The position numbers and the translations under genes were made by a program. The notes under the pieces were generated by a model that saw only the letters and a list, made by a program, of their open reading frames with translations, was not told where the DNA came from and made no database searches. A stretch of 7,900 bases of DNA from Chitinophagaceae bacterium UBA2789 (lineage in GTDB: Bacteria; Bacteroidota; Bacteroidia; Chitinophagales; Chitinophagaceae), in contig DEHX01000139.1 in assembly GCA_002352145.1 (NCBI GenBank), positions 59,342-67,241 on the forward strand, in the 5' to 3' direction. This document shows, piece after piece, positions 1 to 4,939 of the stretch (position 1 is its first letter; every line of letters begins with the position of its first letter).

Positions 1-273
1 GCAACTGTAGGTGTTGTAAGTAACAGCGATCATAGTTTGCAGAGCATGGGTAAAGCCGGACGCAACAGGTGGAAGGGTATTAAACCAAGAAACCGTGGTG
101 TGGCAATGAACCCTGTAGATCACCCGATGGGTGGTGGTGAAGGTAAAGCTTCCGGTGGTCAGCCTCGCAGCAGGAACGGTCAGTACTCCAGAGGTTTGAA
201 AACAAGAACCAAAGGAAAAGGAAGTGATAAACTGATTATTCAGCGTAAGAACGGAAGCAAACTGGCTAAGTAA
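1..273 (+). CDS. rplB: 50S ribosomal protein L2 (uL2), C-terminal part, cut by the window start
   Basis: L2 binds 23S rRNA near the peptidyl transferase centre and takes part in subunit joining. Only the last 90 residues are present; E. coli L2 is 273 residues, so about one third is seen. The frame is open from base 1 and ends in TAA. Visible family features are GKAGRNRWKG at fragment residues 18-27, the MNPVDHPMGGGEGKASGG block at 36-53 and a basic tail. The His of the DHP motif (fragment residue 41), which I match to E. coli His229, is kept. The second His of the usual DHPHGGG motif is Met here, as I recall from other Bacteroidota. rpsS follows after 32 bases, the normal S10 order. Identification is certain; only the 5' end is missing. 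Confidence 0.98.
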   Translation, partial: ATVGVVSNSDHSLQSMGKAGRNRWKGIKPRNRGVAMNPVDHPMGGGEGKASGGQPRSRNGQYSRGLKTRTKGKGSDKLIIQRKNGSKLAK

Positions 274-305
274 ACAAACTAATTAAAAACACAACGACAT
301 AAATC

Positions 306-575
306 ATGGCTCGTTCGATTAAAAAAGGTCCTTATGTAGCATCTCACCTTGAAAAAAAGGTGCTGGCTATAAACGAAGGCAAAAACAAGAAGGGAGTTAT
401 CAAAACATGGAGCCGCCGCTCTACGATCACTCCTGAGTTTGTGGGTCACACATTTGCTGTTCACAATGGCAATAAGTTCATCCCTGTTTATGTAACTGAA
501 TTTATGGTTGGTCATAAGCTGGGTGAGTTTGCACCTACCCGTCAGTTTAAAGGACACTCTAAAAAAGAAGGTTAA
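306..575 (+). CDS. rpsS: 30S ribosomal protein S19 (uS19)
   Basis: S19 sits in the 30S head with S13 and contacts 16S rRNA near the A-site tRNA and the subunit bridge. The protein is 89 residues (E. coli 92). It begins MARSIKKGPYVASHLEKKV and holds the family core: KTWSRRSTITPEFVGHTFAV at 33-52, then VYVTEFMVGHKLGEFAPTR at 61-79. The ATG at 306 is right because the N-terminus aligns end to end with the family. The leader (ACAACGACATAAATC) has no SD, as expected in Bacteroidota. The gene ends with two in-frame stops, TAA TAA. It lies 32 bases after rplB and 17 before rplV, so it is cotranscribed with them. Confidence 0.99.
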   Translation: MARSIKKGPYVASHLEKKVLAINEGKNKKGVIKTWSRRSTITPEFVGHTFAVHNGNKFIPVYVTEFMVGHKLGEFAPTRQFKGHSKKEG

Positions 576-592
576 TAAAGAAATTAATAAAA

Positions 593-940
593 ATGGAAGC
601 AGTAGCTAAACTGAGAAATTACCCGACATCGCCCCGTAAAATGCGGTTGCTTGCTGACCTTATCCGCGGTCAGAAAGTGGAGAAGGTGTTGGCCGAACTT
701 GAGCATAATCCCAAGCATCCTGCAGTTCCCCTGCGTAAGTTGGTGCTGAGTGCTATCAGCAACTGGAAGCAAAAAAATGAAGGTGGTGACGAAAGCCAGC
801 TGGTGATCAAAACCATTTTTGTAGATGGTGCCAGGACATTGAAGAGAATGCGTCCGGCTCCGCAAGGCCGTGGTTACAGGGTGCGCAAGCGCAGCAACCA
901 TGTAACTGTAATAGTGGATACTAAAGAAAATAAAAACTAA
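593..940 (+). CDS. rplV: 50S ribosomal protein L22 (uL22)
   Basis: L22 binds several 23S rRNA domains and sends a long beta-hairpin into the nascent peptide exit tunnel, the region where macrolide-resistance changes occur in this family. The protein is 115 residues (E. coli 110). The N-terminal block SPRKMRLLADLIRGQKVEKV lies at 13-32. The tunnel hairpin with its conserved basic stretch (KRMRPAPQGRGYRVRKRSNH) lies at 84-103. The C-terminal strand is VTVIVDT, followed by a short KENKN tail. The ATG at 593 is the only sensible start and is preceded by an A/T-rich leader without an SD. It sits 17 bases after rpsS and 21 before rpsC. Confidence 0.99.
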   Translation: MEAVAKLRNYPTSPRKMRLLADLIRGQKVEKVLAELEHNPKHPAVPLRKLVLSAISNWKQKNEGGDESQLVIKTIFVDGARTLKRMRPAPQGRGYRVRKRSNHVTVIVDTKENKN

Positions 941-961
941 ACGAATTAATAAACCAATAAC

Positions 962-1735
962 ATGGGTCAAAAAGCAAATCCGATTGGTAACCGCTTAGGT
1001 ATCATCCGTGGATGGGAATCTAACTGGTATGGCAGCAAAAAAGATTATGCTGGAAAACTGATCGAGGATAATAAAATCAGAACATACCTGAATGCCCGTA
1101 TCAATAAGGGCGGTATCTCTAAAATTGTTATTGAGAGAACCCTGGGTAAACTGATCGTAACGATTCATACATCCAAACCCGGTATCATCATCGGTAAAGG
1201 TGGTGGAGAGGTTGATCGTATCAAAGAAGAGCTTAAGAAGTTGACAGGTAAAGAAGATGTACAGATCAATATCCTGGAAATTCGTCGCCCTGAGCTGGAT
1301 GCAATGATCGTTGCAGATACAATTGCCCGCCAGATCGAAAACCGTATCAATTACAAGAGGGCCATTAAAATGTCCATCGCTTCTGCCCTGCGTATGGGAG
1401 CTGAGGGTATAAAAGTGAAAGTATCAGGTCGCCTCGGTGGTGCAGAGATTGCCCGTAGTGAGGAGATCAAACAAGGCCGTGTACCCCTGCATACATTCCG
1501 TATGGATATTGATTATGCCAATGTGTTTGCATTAACTGTTTACGGTAAAATTGGTATCAAAGTATGGATATGTAAAGGTGAGGTACTGACAAAAAGAGAT
1601 CTTAATCCCAACTTCGTAGGAGGTAAGAGTGATGTAAGTGACAGAAGAGAAAGAAGGGATGAAGGTGGTGGCGGCGGACGTCGTGATGACAGAAGAGGAG
1701 ACAGGAGAGGTGGTGGAAGAGAAAGAAGAAGCTAA
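962..1735 (+). CDS. rpsC: 30S ribosomal protein S3 (uS3) with an Arg/Gly-rich C-terminal tail
   Basis: S3 lines the mRNA entry channel with S4 and S5 on the 30S head. The protein is 257 residues; E. coli S3 is 233. It starts MGQKANPIGNRLGIIRGWES and carries a type II KH domain with the GxxG-type motif GIIIGKGG at 74-81. The C-terminal S3 domain includes GRLGGAEIARSEEIKQGRVPLHTFR at two adjoining stretches, 157-169 and 170-180. After about residue 225 comes a 32-residue tail of almost only Arg, Gly, Asp and Glu, with 13 Arg and 9 Gly. Arginine codons shift sharply in this tail: 11 of 13 are AGA or AGG, against 4 of 17 in the body. The upstream leader has no SD. The tail is probably disordered; its function is unknown to me. 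Confidence 0.99.
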   Translation: MGQKANPIGNRLGIIRGWESNWYGSKKDYAGKLIEDNKIRTYLNARINKGGISKIVIERTLGKLIVTIHTSKPGIIIGKGGGEVDRIKEELKKLTGKEDVQINILEIRRPELDAMIVADTIARQIENRINYKRAIKMSIASALRMGAEGIKVKVSGRLGGAEIARSEEIKQGRVPLHTFRMDIDYANVFALTVYGKIGIKVWICKGEVLTKRDLNPNFVGGKSDVSDRRERRDEGGGGGRRDDRRGDRRGGGRERRS

Positions 1736-1772
1736 TTAGAAACAAGATTTAAGTAACTAGAAATTATATACA

Positions 1773-2195
1773 ATGTTACAACCGAAAAGAACGAAGCACA
1801 GGAAGATGCAGAAGGGTCGCATGAAAGGCGATGCAAAAAGAGGTACTACTATTTCTTTTGGTTCCTATGCTCTGAAAGCTCTGGACAGTCATTGGATCAC
1901 TGATCGCCAGATTGAGGCAGCCCGTCAGGCCCTTACCCGTGAAATGAAGAGAGAGGGTAATGTGTGGATCCGTATTTTCCCTGACAAACCGATTACCCGC
2001 AAACCTCTTGAGGTAAGGATGGGTAAGGGTAAAGGTAACCTTGAGTTTTGGGCAGCAGTAGTTAAGCCGGGTCGTATCTTATTTGAAGTGGATGGTGTTA
2101 GTGAGCAGGTAGCCCGTGCATCATTAGCCCTGGCTGCCGGTAAGCTGCCAATCAAAACTAAGTTCATTGTACGCCGTGACCTGGTTACTGCATAA
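1773..2195 (+). CDS. rplP: 50S ribosomal protein L16 (uL16)
   Basis: L16 is a late-assembly protein of the 50S that contacts the A-site tRNA elbow and the central protuberance. The protein is 140 residues (E. coli 136). It starts MLQPKRTKHRKMQKGRMKG and carries the diagnostic loop VRMGKGKGNLEFWAAVVKPG at 81-100. Arg82 of this loop aligns with the arginine that E. coli hydroxylates (Arg81); whether it is modified here cannot be told. The tail AAGKLPIKTKFIVRRD also fits the family. The ATG at 1773 has an A/T-rich leader without an SD in a 37-base gap after rpsC. The gene ends with tandem in-frame TAA TAA. Confidence 0.99.
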   Translation: MLQPKRTKHRKMQKGRMKGDAKRGTTISFGSYALKALDSHWITDRQIEAARQALTREMKREGNVWIRIFPDKPITRKPLEVRMGKGKGNLEFWAAVVKPGRILFEVDGVSEQVARASLALAAGKLPIKTKFIVRRDLVTA

Positions 2196-2215
2196 TAACT
2201 AAAAATCGTAAAGCG

Positions 2216-2425
2216 ATGTCAAAGAAAGCAGATTTTGTAAAAAGCATACATGGGATGAACGAGCAGGACCTGAAGGCCCGCCTCGAAGAAGATAAGCAGC
2301 GTTTAAAGAAGCTGGAATTTGCCCATGCTATTTCTCCGTTGGAGAATCCAATGACCATCCGTGGCCTGCGCAGGGATATTGCCCGCCTGAAAACGGAATT
2401 AAAGTTAAAGCAACAGCAAGCATAA
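2216..2425 (+). CDS. rpmC: 50S ribosomal protein L29 (uL29)
   Basis: L29 is a small helical-hairpin protein near the polypeptide exit tunnel, next to L23, where signal recognition particle and trigger factor dock in other bacteria. The protein is 69 residues (E. coli 63). The first helix is rich in Lys and Glu (DLKARLEEDKQRLKKLEFA, 18-36). The family signature ENPMTIRGLRRDIARLKTEL lies at 43-62. Met14 is an internal alternative start, but Met1 was kept because it sits 20 bases after rplP, the normal spacing here, and gives a plausible length. There is no SD. It ends with tandem TAA TAA, and rpsQ follows after 13 bases. Confidence 0.97.
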   Translation: MSKKADFVKSIHGMNEQDLKARLEEDKQRLKKLEFAHAISPLENPMTIRGLRRDIARLKTELKLKQQQA

Positions 2426-2438
2426 TAAAGCTATAAAA

Positions 2439-2696
2439 ATGGAAGCAAGAAATTTAAGAAAAACCAGGATTGGTGTGGTAACCAGCAATAAGATGACTAA
2501 AACCATCACTGTTGCTGTAGAAAGAAAAGTTAAGCACCCGATCTATGGAAAGTTCGTAAAGAAAACCACTAAGTTCCATGCTCATGATGAAAAGAATGAG
2601 TGCAGCATCGGGGATGTAGTGAAGATCATGGAAACCCGTCCGCTCAGCAAAACAAAACGCTGGAGGCTGGTGGAAGTAGTTGAGAAAGTTAAGTAA
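2439..2696 (+). CDS. rpsQ: 30S ribosomal protein S17 (uS17)
   Basis: S17 is an early-binding 30S protein with an OB fold that binds the 16S 5' and central domains. The protein is 85 residues (E. coli 84). It begins MEARNLRKTRIGVVTSNKMTK, continues with HPIYGKFVKKTTKFHAHDE at 33-51, and ends with the signature GDVVKIMETRPLSKTKRWRL at 58-77. The start at 2439 has an A-rich leader (GCTATAAAA) and no SD. It is the last gene of the S10 part; the next gap is 76 bases, noticeably longer than those before it. Confidence 0.99.
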   Translation: MEARNLRKTRIGVVTSNKMTKTITVAVERKVKHPIYGKFVKKTTKFHAHDEKNECSIGDVVKIMETRPLSKTKRWRLVEVVEKVK

Positions 2697-2710
2697 TTGG
2701 ATATTGAGAA

Positions 2711-2738
2711 TGAATATTGAGCTACTATCCGATATTCA
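2711..2738 (+). repeat. Inverted repeat in the rpsQ-rplN gap (S10/spc boundary)
   Basis: In the 76-base gap, TGAATATTG (2711-2719) can pair with CGATATTCA (2730-2738). This gives nine pairs, one of them T-G in RNA, around a 10-base loop. The octamer ATATTGAG also occurs twice as a direct repeat just here (2701-2708 and 2714-2721). No T-run follows, so it is not a classical terminator. The position matches the boundary between the S10 and spc operons of E. coli. No TAnnTTTG promoter box is visible in the gap. Function is unknown; it could be an RNA processing or stability element, or chance. Confidence 0.45.
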
Positions 2739-2772
2739 GTCATCAATCATAAAATATTAAACAGACAAAAAG

Positions 2773-3141
2773 ATGATTCAGCAAGAAAGCCGTTTGAATG
2801 TTGCGGATAACAGTGGTGCCAAAGAGGTGCTTTGTATCCGTGTACTCGGCAACAGCGGTCAGCGTTATGCCAGGATTGGCGATAAGATTGTAGTAACAGT
2901 AAAAGATGCCTTGCCCCAGGGTGGTATCAAGAAAGGTACAGTAGCAAAAGCTGTAATCGTTCGTACTACCAATAAGCTTCGTCGTAAGGATGGCTCATAC
3001 ATTCGTTTTGATGACAACGCAGTGGTGATCCTTAACCAGGCTGACGAGCCCCGTGGTACCCGTATTTTCGGTCCCGTAGCAAGGGAGCTCCGCGACAAAG
3101 GTTACATGAAAATTATTTCACTGGCACCGGAAGTATTATAA
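2773..3141 (+). CDS. rplN: 50S ribosomal protein L14 (uL14)
   Basis: L14 lies at the subunit interface of the 50S and is the binding site of the silencing factor RsfS in bacteria. The protein is 122 residues, close to E. coli (123). It starts MIQQESRLNVADNSGAKEVLCI and has KDALPQGGIKKGTVAKAVIV at 44-63. The signature block DGSYIRFDDNAVVILN lies at 73-88 and GTRIFGPVAREL at 95-106. The start at 2773 aligns exactly with the family N-terminus; the leader (AAACAGACAAAAAG) has no SD. It is the first gene of the spc part and is followed after 41 bases by rplX. Confidence 0.99.
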   Translation: MIQQESRLNVADNSGAKEVLCIRVLGNSGQRYARIGDKIVVTVKDALPQGGIKKGTVAKAVIVRTTNKLRRKDGSYIRFDDNAVVILNQADEPRGTRIFGPVARELRDKGYMKIISLAPEVL

Positions 3142-3153
3142 TTGAATAAAAAG

Positions 3154-3165
3154 GGGCTGCGGCCC
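3154..3165 (+). repeat. Small GC hairpin with a UNCG-type loop, rplN-rplX gap
   Basis: GGGC (3154-3157) and GCCC (3162-3165) form a four-pair stem closing the loop TGCG. In RNA this is a C(UGCG)G tetraloop, a member of the unusually stable cUNCGg class. It is an isolated GC patch in an otherwise A/T-rich 41-base gap and ends 17 bases before the rplX start. It has no T-run, so it is not a terminator. A four-pair stem could be chance, though the loop type argues for a folded RNA. Confidence 0.4.
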
Positions 3166-3182
3166 ATTAATGATAGACAAAC

Positions 3183-3527
3183 ATGAAAGCAAGATTCAAA
3201 CCCAAGTTTAACATTCGCAAAGGCGACAATGTAGTAGTTATCGCCGGCGATGATAAAGACCTTTCGAAGCCCCGTGCTGTAAAGCAGGTGTTGGTTGATG
3301 AAGCGAAAGTTATCGTAGAAGGTGTGAATATCATCACTAAGCATACAAAGCCTTCTGCACAAAACACCAAAGGTGGTATTGTAAAGAAAGAGGCTCCTAT
3401 TCACATCAGTAATGTTATGCTTTGGGATCCTGCCCAGAAAGCCGGCGCAAGGGTTACAAGGGTAAGGAAAGACGGAAAAACTGAGAGAGTTTTTAAAACT
3501 AAAAAAACTCAGGGAGGTAAAAAATAA
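3183..3527 (+). CDS. rplX: 50S ribosomal protein L24 (uL24) with a degenerate KOW loop
   Basis: L24 is one of the two assembly initiators of the 50S in E. coli and lies near the tunnel exit. The protein is 114 residues (E. coli 104), with about eight extra N-terminal residues. The KOW motif begins at IRKGDNVVVIAGDDK (11-25). The segment that normally reads KGKxGKV is DLSKPRAV here (26-33), so the usual glycines are missing. Family features return with KVIVEGVNIITKHTKPS (42-58) and GGIVKKEAPIHISNV (64-78). The frame is open and nothing suggests a frameshift, so this looks like lineage divergence. Its last codons hold the hairpin and SD of rplE, and its TAA shares one base with the rplE ATG. 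Confidence 0.98.
   Translation: MKARFKPKFNIRKGDNVVVIAGDDKDLSKPRAVKQVLVDEAKVIVEGVNIITKHTKPSAQNTKGGIVKKEAPIHISNVMLWDPAQKAGARVTRVRKDGKTERVFKTKKTQGGKK
3481..3512 (+). promoter_or_regulatory. Inverted repeat at the rplX-rplE junction, possible S8 control site
   Basis: GAGTTTTT (3487-3494) and AAAAACTC (3503-3510) form a perfect eight-pair stem with an eight-base loop. An alternative pairing joins CTGAG (3481-3485) with CTCAG (3508-3512), plus the same T/A pairs and a four-base bulge. The stem lies within the final rplX codons and ends two bases before the GGAGG of rplE. In E. coli, S8 represses spc translation by binding an mRNA hairpin at this same junction. I see no clear copy of the S8 recognition core of 16S helix 21, so the link rests on position only. 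Confidence 0.5.
3512..3517 (+). promoter_or_regulatory. Shine-Dalgarno sequence of rplE
   Basis: GGGAGG lies inside the last rplX codons, with nine bases between GGAGG (3513-3517) and the rplE ATG at 3527. It is a strong SD in a cluster where most genes have none. It matters because rplE overlaps the rplX stop (TAATG), a typical arrangement for translational coupling. The same bases encode the GG of the L24 tail (QGGKK), so coding constraint could explain part of it. Confidence 0.75.
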
Positions 3528-4102
3528 TGAGTACTAAAACTTATACCCCAAGACTGGCAGATAAGTACAAAAAAGATGTTGTACCTGCCCTGGTAAAAAA
3601 ATTCGGCTATGCTACTGTAATGCAGGCGCCCAAGCTGGAAAAAATATGTCTGAACCGTGGTGTGAATGGCGCTGTTTCTGACAAAAAGCTGGTTGATATC
3701 GCCGTAGAGGAACTGACAACCATTACTGGTCAGAAAGCGGTGACCACCATGTCAAAGAAAGATATCTCCAACTTTAAGTTGCGTAAGAATATGCCAATCG
3801 GCGCAAGAGTTACACTTCGTGGTGACAAGATGTTTGAATTTCTTGATCGCCTGATCTCTGTAGCACTTCCCCGTGTCCGTGACTTCAAAGGAGTAAATGA
3901 AAAAGCTTTTGACGGCCGTGGTAATTATACACTGGGTGTTACGGAGCAGATCATTTTCCCGGAGATAGATATCGATAAAGTGAATAAGATTACCGGTATG
4001 GATATCACATTCGTAACAACTGCCAACACAGATGAAGAGGCTTATGAGTTGTTGAAGGAATTGGGTATGCCTTTCAAGAATGCAAAAAATAACTCAAACT
4101 AA
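3527..4102 (+). CDS. rplE: 50S ribosomal protein L5 (uL5)
   Basis: L5 binds 5S rRNA with L18 and L25-type proteins and forms bridge B1b with S13. The protein is 191 residues (E. coli 179). It has KLEKICLNRGVNGAVSDKK at 36-54 and ITGQKAVTTMSKKDISNFKL at 66-85. The motif ARVTLRG lies at 93-99, RVRDFKGV at 116-123 and FDGRGNYTLGVTEQIIFPEI at 128-147. The tail KNAKNNSN is a short extension. The ATG at 3527 overlaps the rplX stop by one base and is backed by the strongest SD in the window, so its translation is probably coupled to rplX. In E. coli this start is where S8 represses the operon. rpsN follows after 15 bases. Confidence 0.99.
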   Translation: MSTKTYTPRLADKYKKDVVPALVKKFGYATVMQAPKLEKICLNRGVNGAVSDKKLVDIAVEELTTITGQKAVTTMSKKDISNFKLRKNMPIGARVTLRGDKMFEFLDRLISVALPRVRDFKGVNEKAFDGRGNYTLGVTEQIIFPEIDIDKVNKITGMDITFVTTANTDEEAYELLKELGMPFKNAKNNSN

Positions 4103-4117
4103 AAGGATAATATACAC

Positions 4118-4387
4118 ATGGCAAAAACATCAGTAAAAGCCAGGCAAAGAAAAAGGGAACGTATGGTTGCCCAGCATGCAGCTAAAAGAGAAGAGCTGAA
4201 AAAAGCTGGTGACTGGAAAGCTCTTGACGAAATGCCAAAGAACTCTTCAAAGGTTCGTTTGAAGAATCGTTGCCAGTTGACTGGTCGTCCGAAAGGTTAT
4301 GTCCGCTACTTTGGTATCTCCAGGGTTGCACTTCGTGACATGGCGCTGAACGGAAAAATTCCGGGATTGAAAAAAGCCAGCTGGTAA
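4118..4387 (+). CDS. rpsN: 30S ribosomal protein S14 (uS14), zinc-free type
   Basis: S14 is a late-assembly protein of the 30S head next to S3 and S10. The protein is 89 residues, the long form. The signature RLKNRCQLTGRPKGYVRYFG lies at 47-66, followed by ISRVALRDMA. It contains a single cysteine (Cys52), so the paired CxxC zinc ligands of the short S14 type are absent. The start at 4118 matches the family N-terminus MAKTSVKARQRKRERM. A weak AAGGA (4103-4107), ten bases before the ATG, may be a partial SD. The following 72-base gap begins with an ATTAATTAATTAA run, then the rpsH leader hairpin. Confidence 0.99.
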   Translation: MAKTSVKARQRKRERMVAQHAAKREELKKAGDWKALDEMPKNSSKVRLKNRCQLTGRPKGYVRYFGISRVALRDMALNGKIPGLKKASW

Positions 4388-4421
4388 ACAATTAATTAAT
4401 TAAACTAAACTTTTCCAATTA

Positions 4422-4441
4422 TCCCGACGAAGATGTCGGGA
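4422..4441 (+). promoter_or_regulatory. Perfect hairpin directly before the rpsH ribosome binding site
   Basis: TCCCGAC (4422-4428) and GTCGGGA (4435-4441) form a seven-pair, GC-rich perfect stem with the loop GAAGAT. It ends four bases before the GGAGG of rpsH. It has no T-run, so it is not a terminator. It could modulate rpsH translation. It could also be a dispersed CCCGA/TCGGG-type palindrome of the kind I recall as frequent between genes in Bacteroidota. I cannot decide between these from one copy. Confidence 0.6.
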
Positions 4442-4443
4442 CG

Positions 4444-4450
4444 TAGGAGG
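4444..4450 (+). promoter_or_regulatory. Shine-Dalgarno sequence of rpsH
   Basis: TAGGAGG lies before the ATG at 4460, with nine bases between GGAGG (4446-4450) and the ATG, exactly as at rplE. Both spacers carry a run of A (TAAAAAATA and GCAAAAAAT). This SD decides the start: it supports the ATG at 4460 over the in-frame ATG at 4433. Confidence 0.8.
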
Positions 4451-4459
4451 GCAAAAAAT

Positions 4460-4858
4460 ATGGTAACAGATCCTATAGCAGATTTCCTGACCCGCATTCG
4501 TAATGCACAAATGGCTGGTCATCGTGTGGTTGATATTCCTGCTTCTAATCTTAAGAAGCGTATGACTGAGATTTTGTATAACCAGGGTTATATCCTGAAG
4601 TACAAATTCGAGGATGACAGCAAGCAAGGCATCATCAAGATTGCCTTGAAATATGACCCCGCTACCAAGCAACCGGCTATTCAAAGCATGGAAAGGATCA
4701 GTCGTCCTGGTCTTCGTCAATATTCCAAGCCTGCAGATTTTCGCCGTGTAAAGAGCGGCCTGGGTATTGCAATCATTTCTACCTCAAAGGGAGTAATGAC
4801 TGATAAAGAAGCTAAAGCACAGAATGTAGGCGGAGAAGTACTTTGCTACGTATATTAA
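4460..4858 (+). CDS. rpsH: 30S ribosomal protein S8 (uS8)
   Basis: S8 binds helix 21 of 16S rRNA, is needed for early 30S assembly, and in E. coli is the translational repressor of the spc operon. The protein is 132 residues from the start chosen (E. coli 130). It begins MVTDPIADFLTRIRNAQMAG and has DIPASNLKKRMTEILYNQGY at 25-44. The C-terminal signature GLGIAIISTSKGVMTDKEA lies at 100-118 and GGEVLCYVY closes the protein. An in-frame ATG at 4433 would add nine residues (MSGRRRAKN), but it lies in the hairpin upstream of the SD, and family members start with M-TDPIAD. The gap to rplF is the longest in the window (81 bases). Confidence 0.98.
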   Translation: MVTDPIADFLTRIRNAQMAGHRVVDIPASNLKKRMTEILYNQGYILKYKFEDDSKQGIIKIALKYDPATKQPAIQSMERISRPGLRQYSKPADFRRVKSGLGIAIISTSKGVMTDKEAKAQNVGGEVLCYVY

Positions 4859-4867
4859 AAAATTAAG

Positions 4868-4914
4868 TTACTGATACATTAAGCTGAAACTATACTAAGC
4901 TGACCGGTCAGTAA
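4868..4914 (+). repeat. Nested inverted repeats in the rpsH-rplF gap
   Basis: CTGACCGGTCAG (4900-4911) is a perfect 12-base palindrome. Its right arm can pair instead with a more distant partner: TTACTGA (4868-4874) with TCAGTAA (4908-4914), seven pairs enclosing 33 bases. The two pairings exclude each other. TAAGCTGA is also directly repeated (4880-4887 and 4896-4903). No -33/-7 Bacteroidota promoter pair is seen. It could be a protein-binding dyad, an RNA switch, or chance in an unconstrained spacer. Confidence 0.45.
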
Positions 4915-4939
4915 ACGATAACCAAATAAAAAACAGATT

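Noticed and set aside
584..970. Open frame of 128 codons on the - strand opposite rplV
   Set aside because: It is fully antisense to a conserved ribosomal gene and its peptide resembles no family I know. The same holds for - strand frames at 279-557, 3102-3404, 4400-4720 and 5942-6256.
4391..4403. ATTAATTAATTAA run after rpsN
   Set aside because: A short low-complexity A/T repeat, common in A/T-rich spacers; no support for a function.
4433..4459. In-frame ATG 27 bases upstream of the rpsH start, adding MSGRRRAKN
   Set aside because: It lies inside the hairpin and upstream of a well-placed SD. The S8 family begins at the following M-TDPIAD, and the added peptide is only a translation of the leader.
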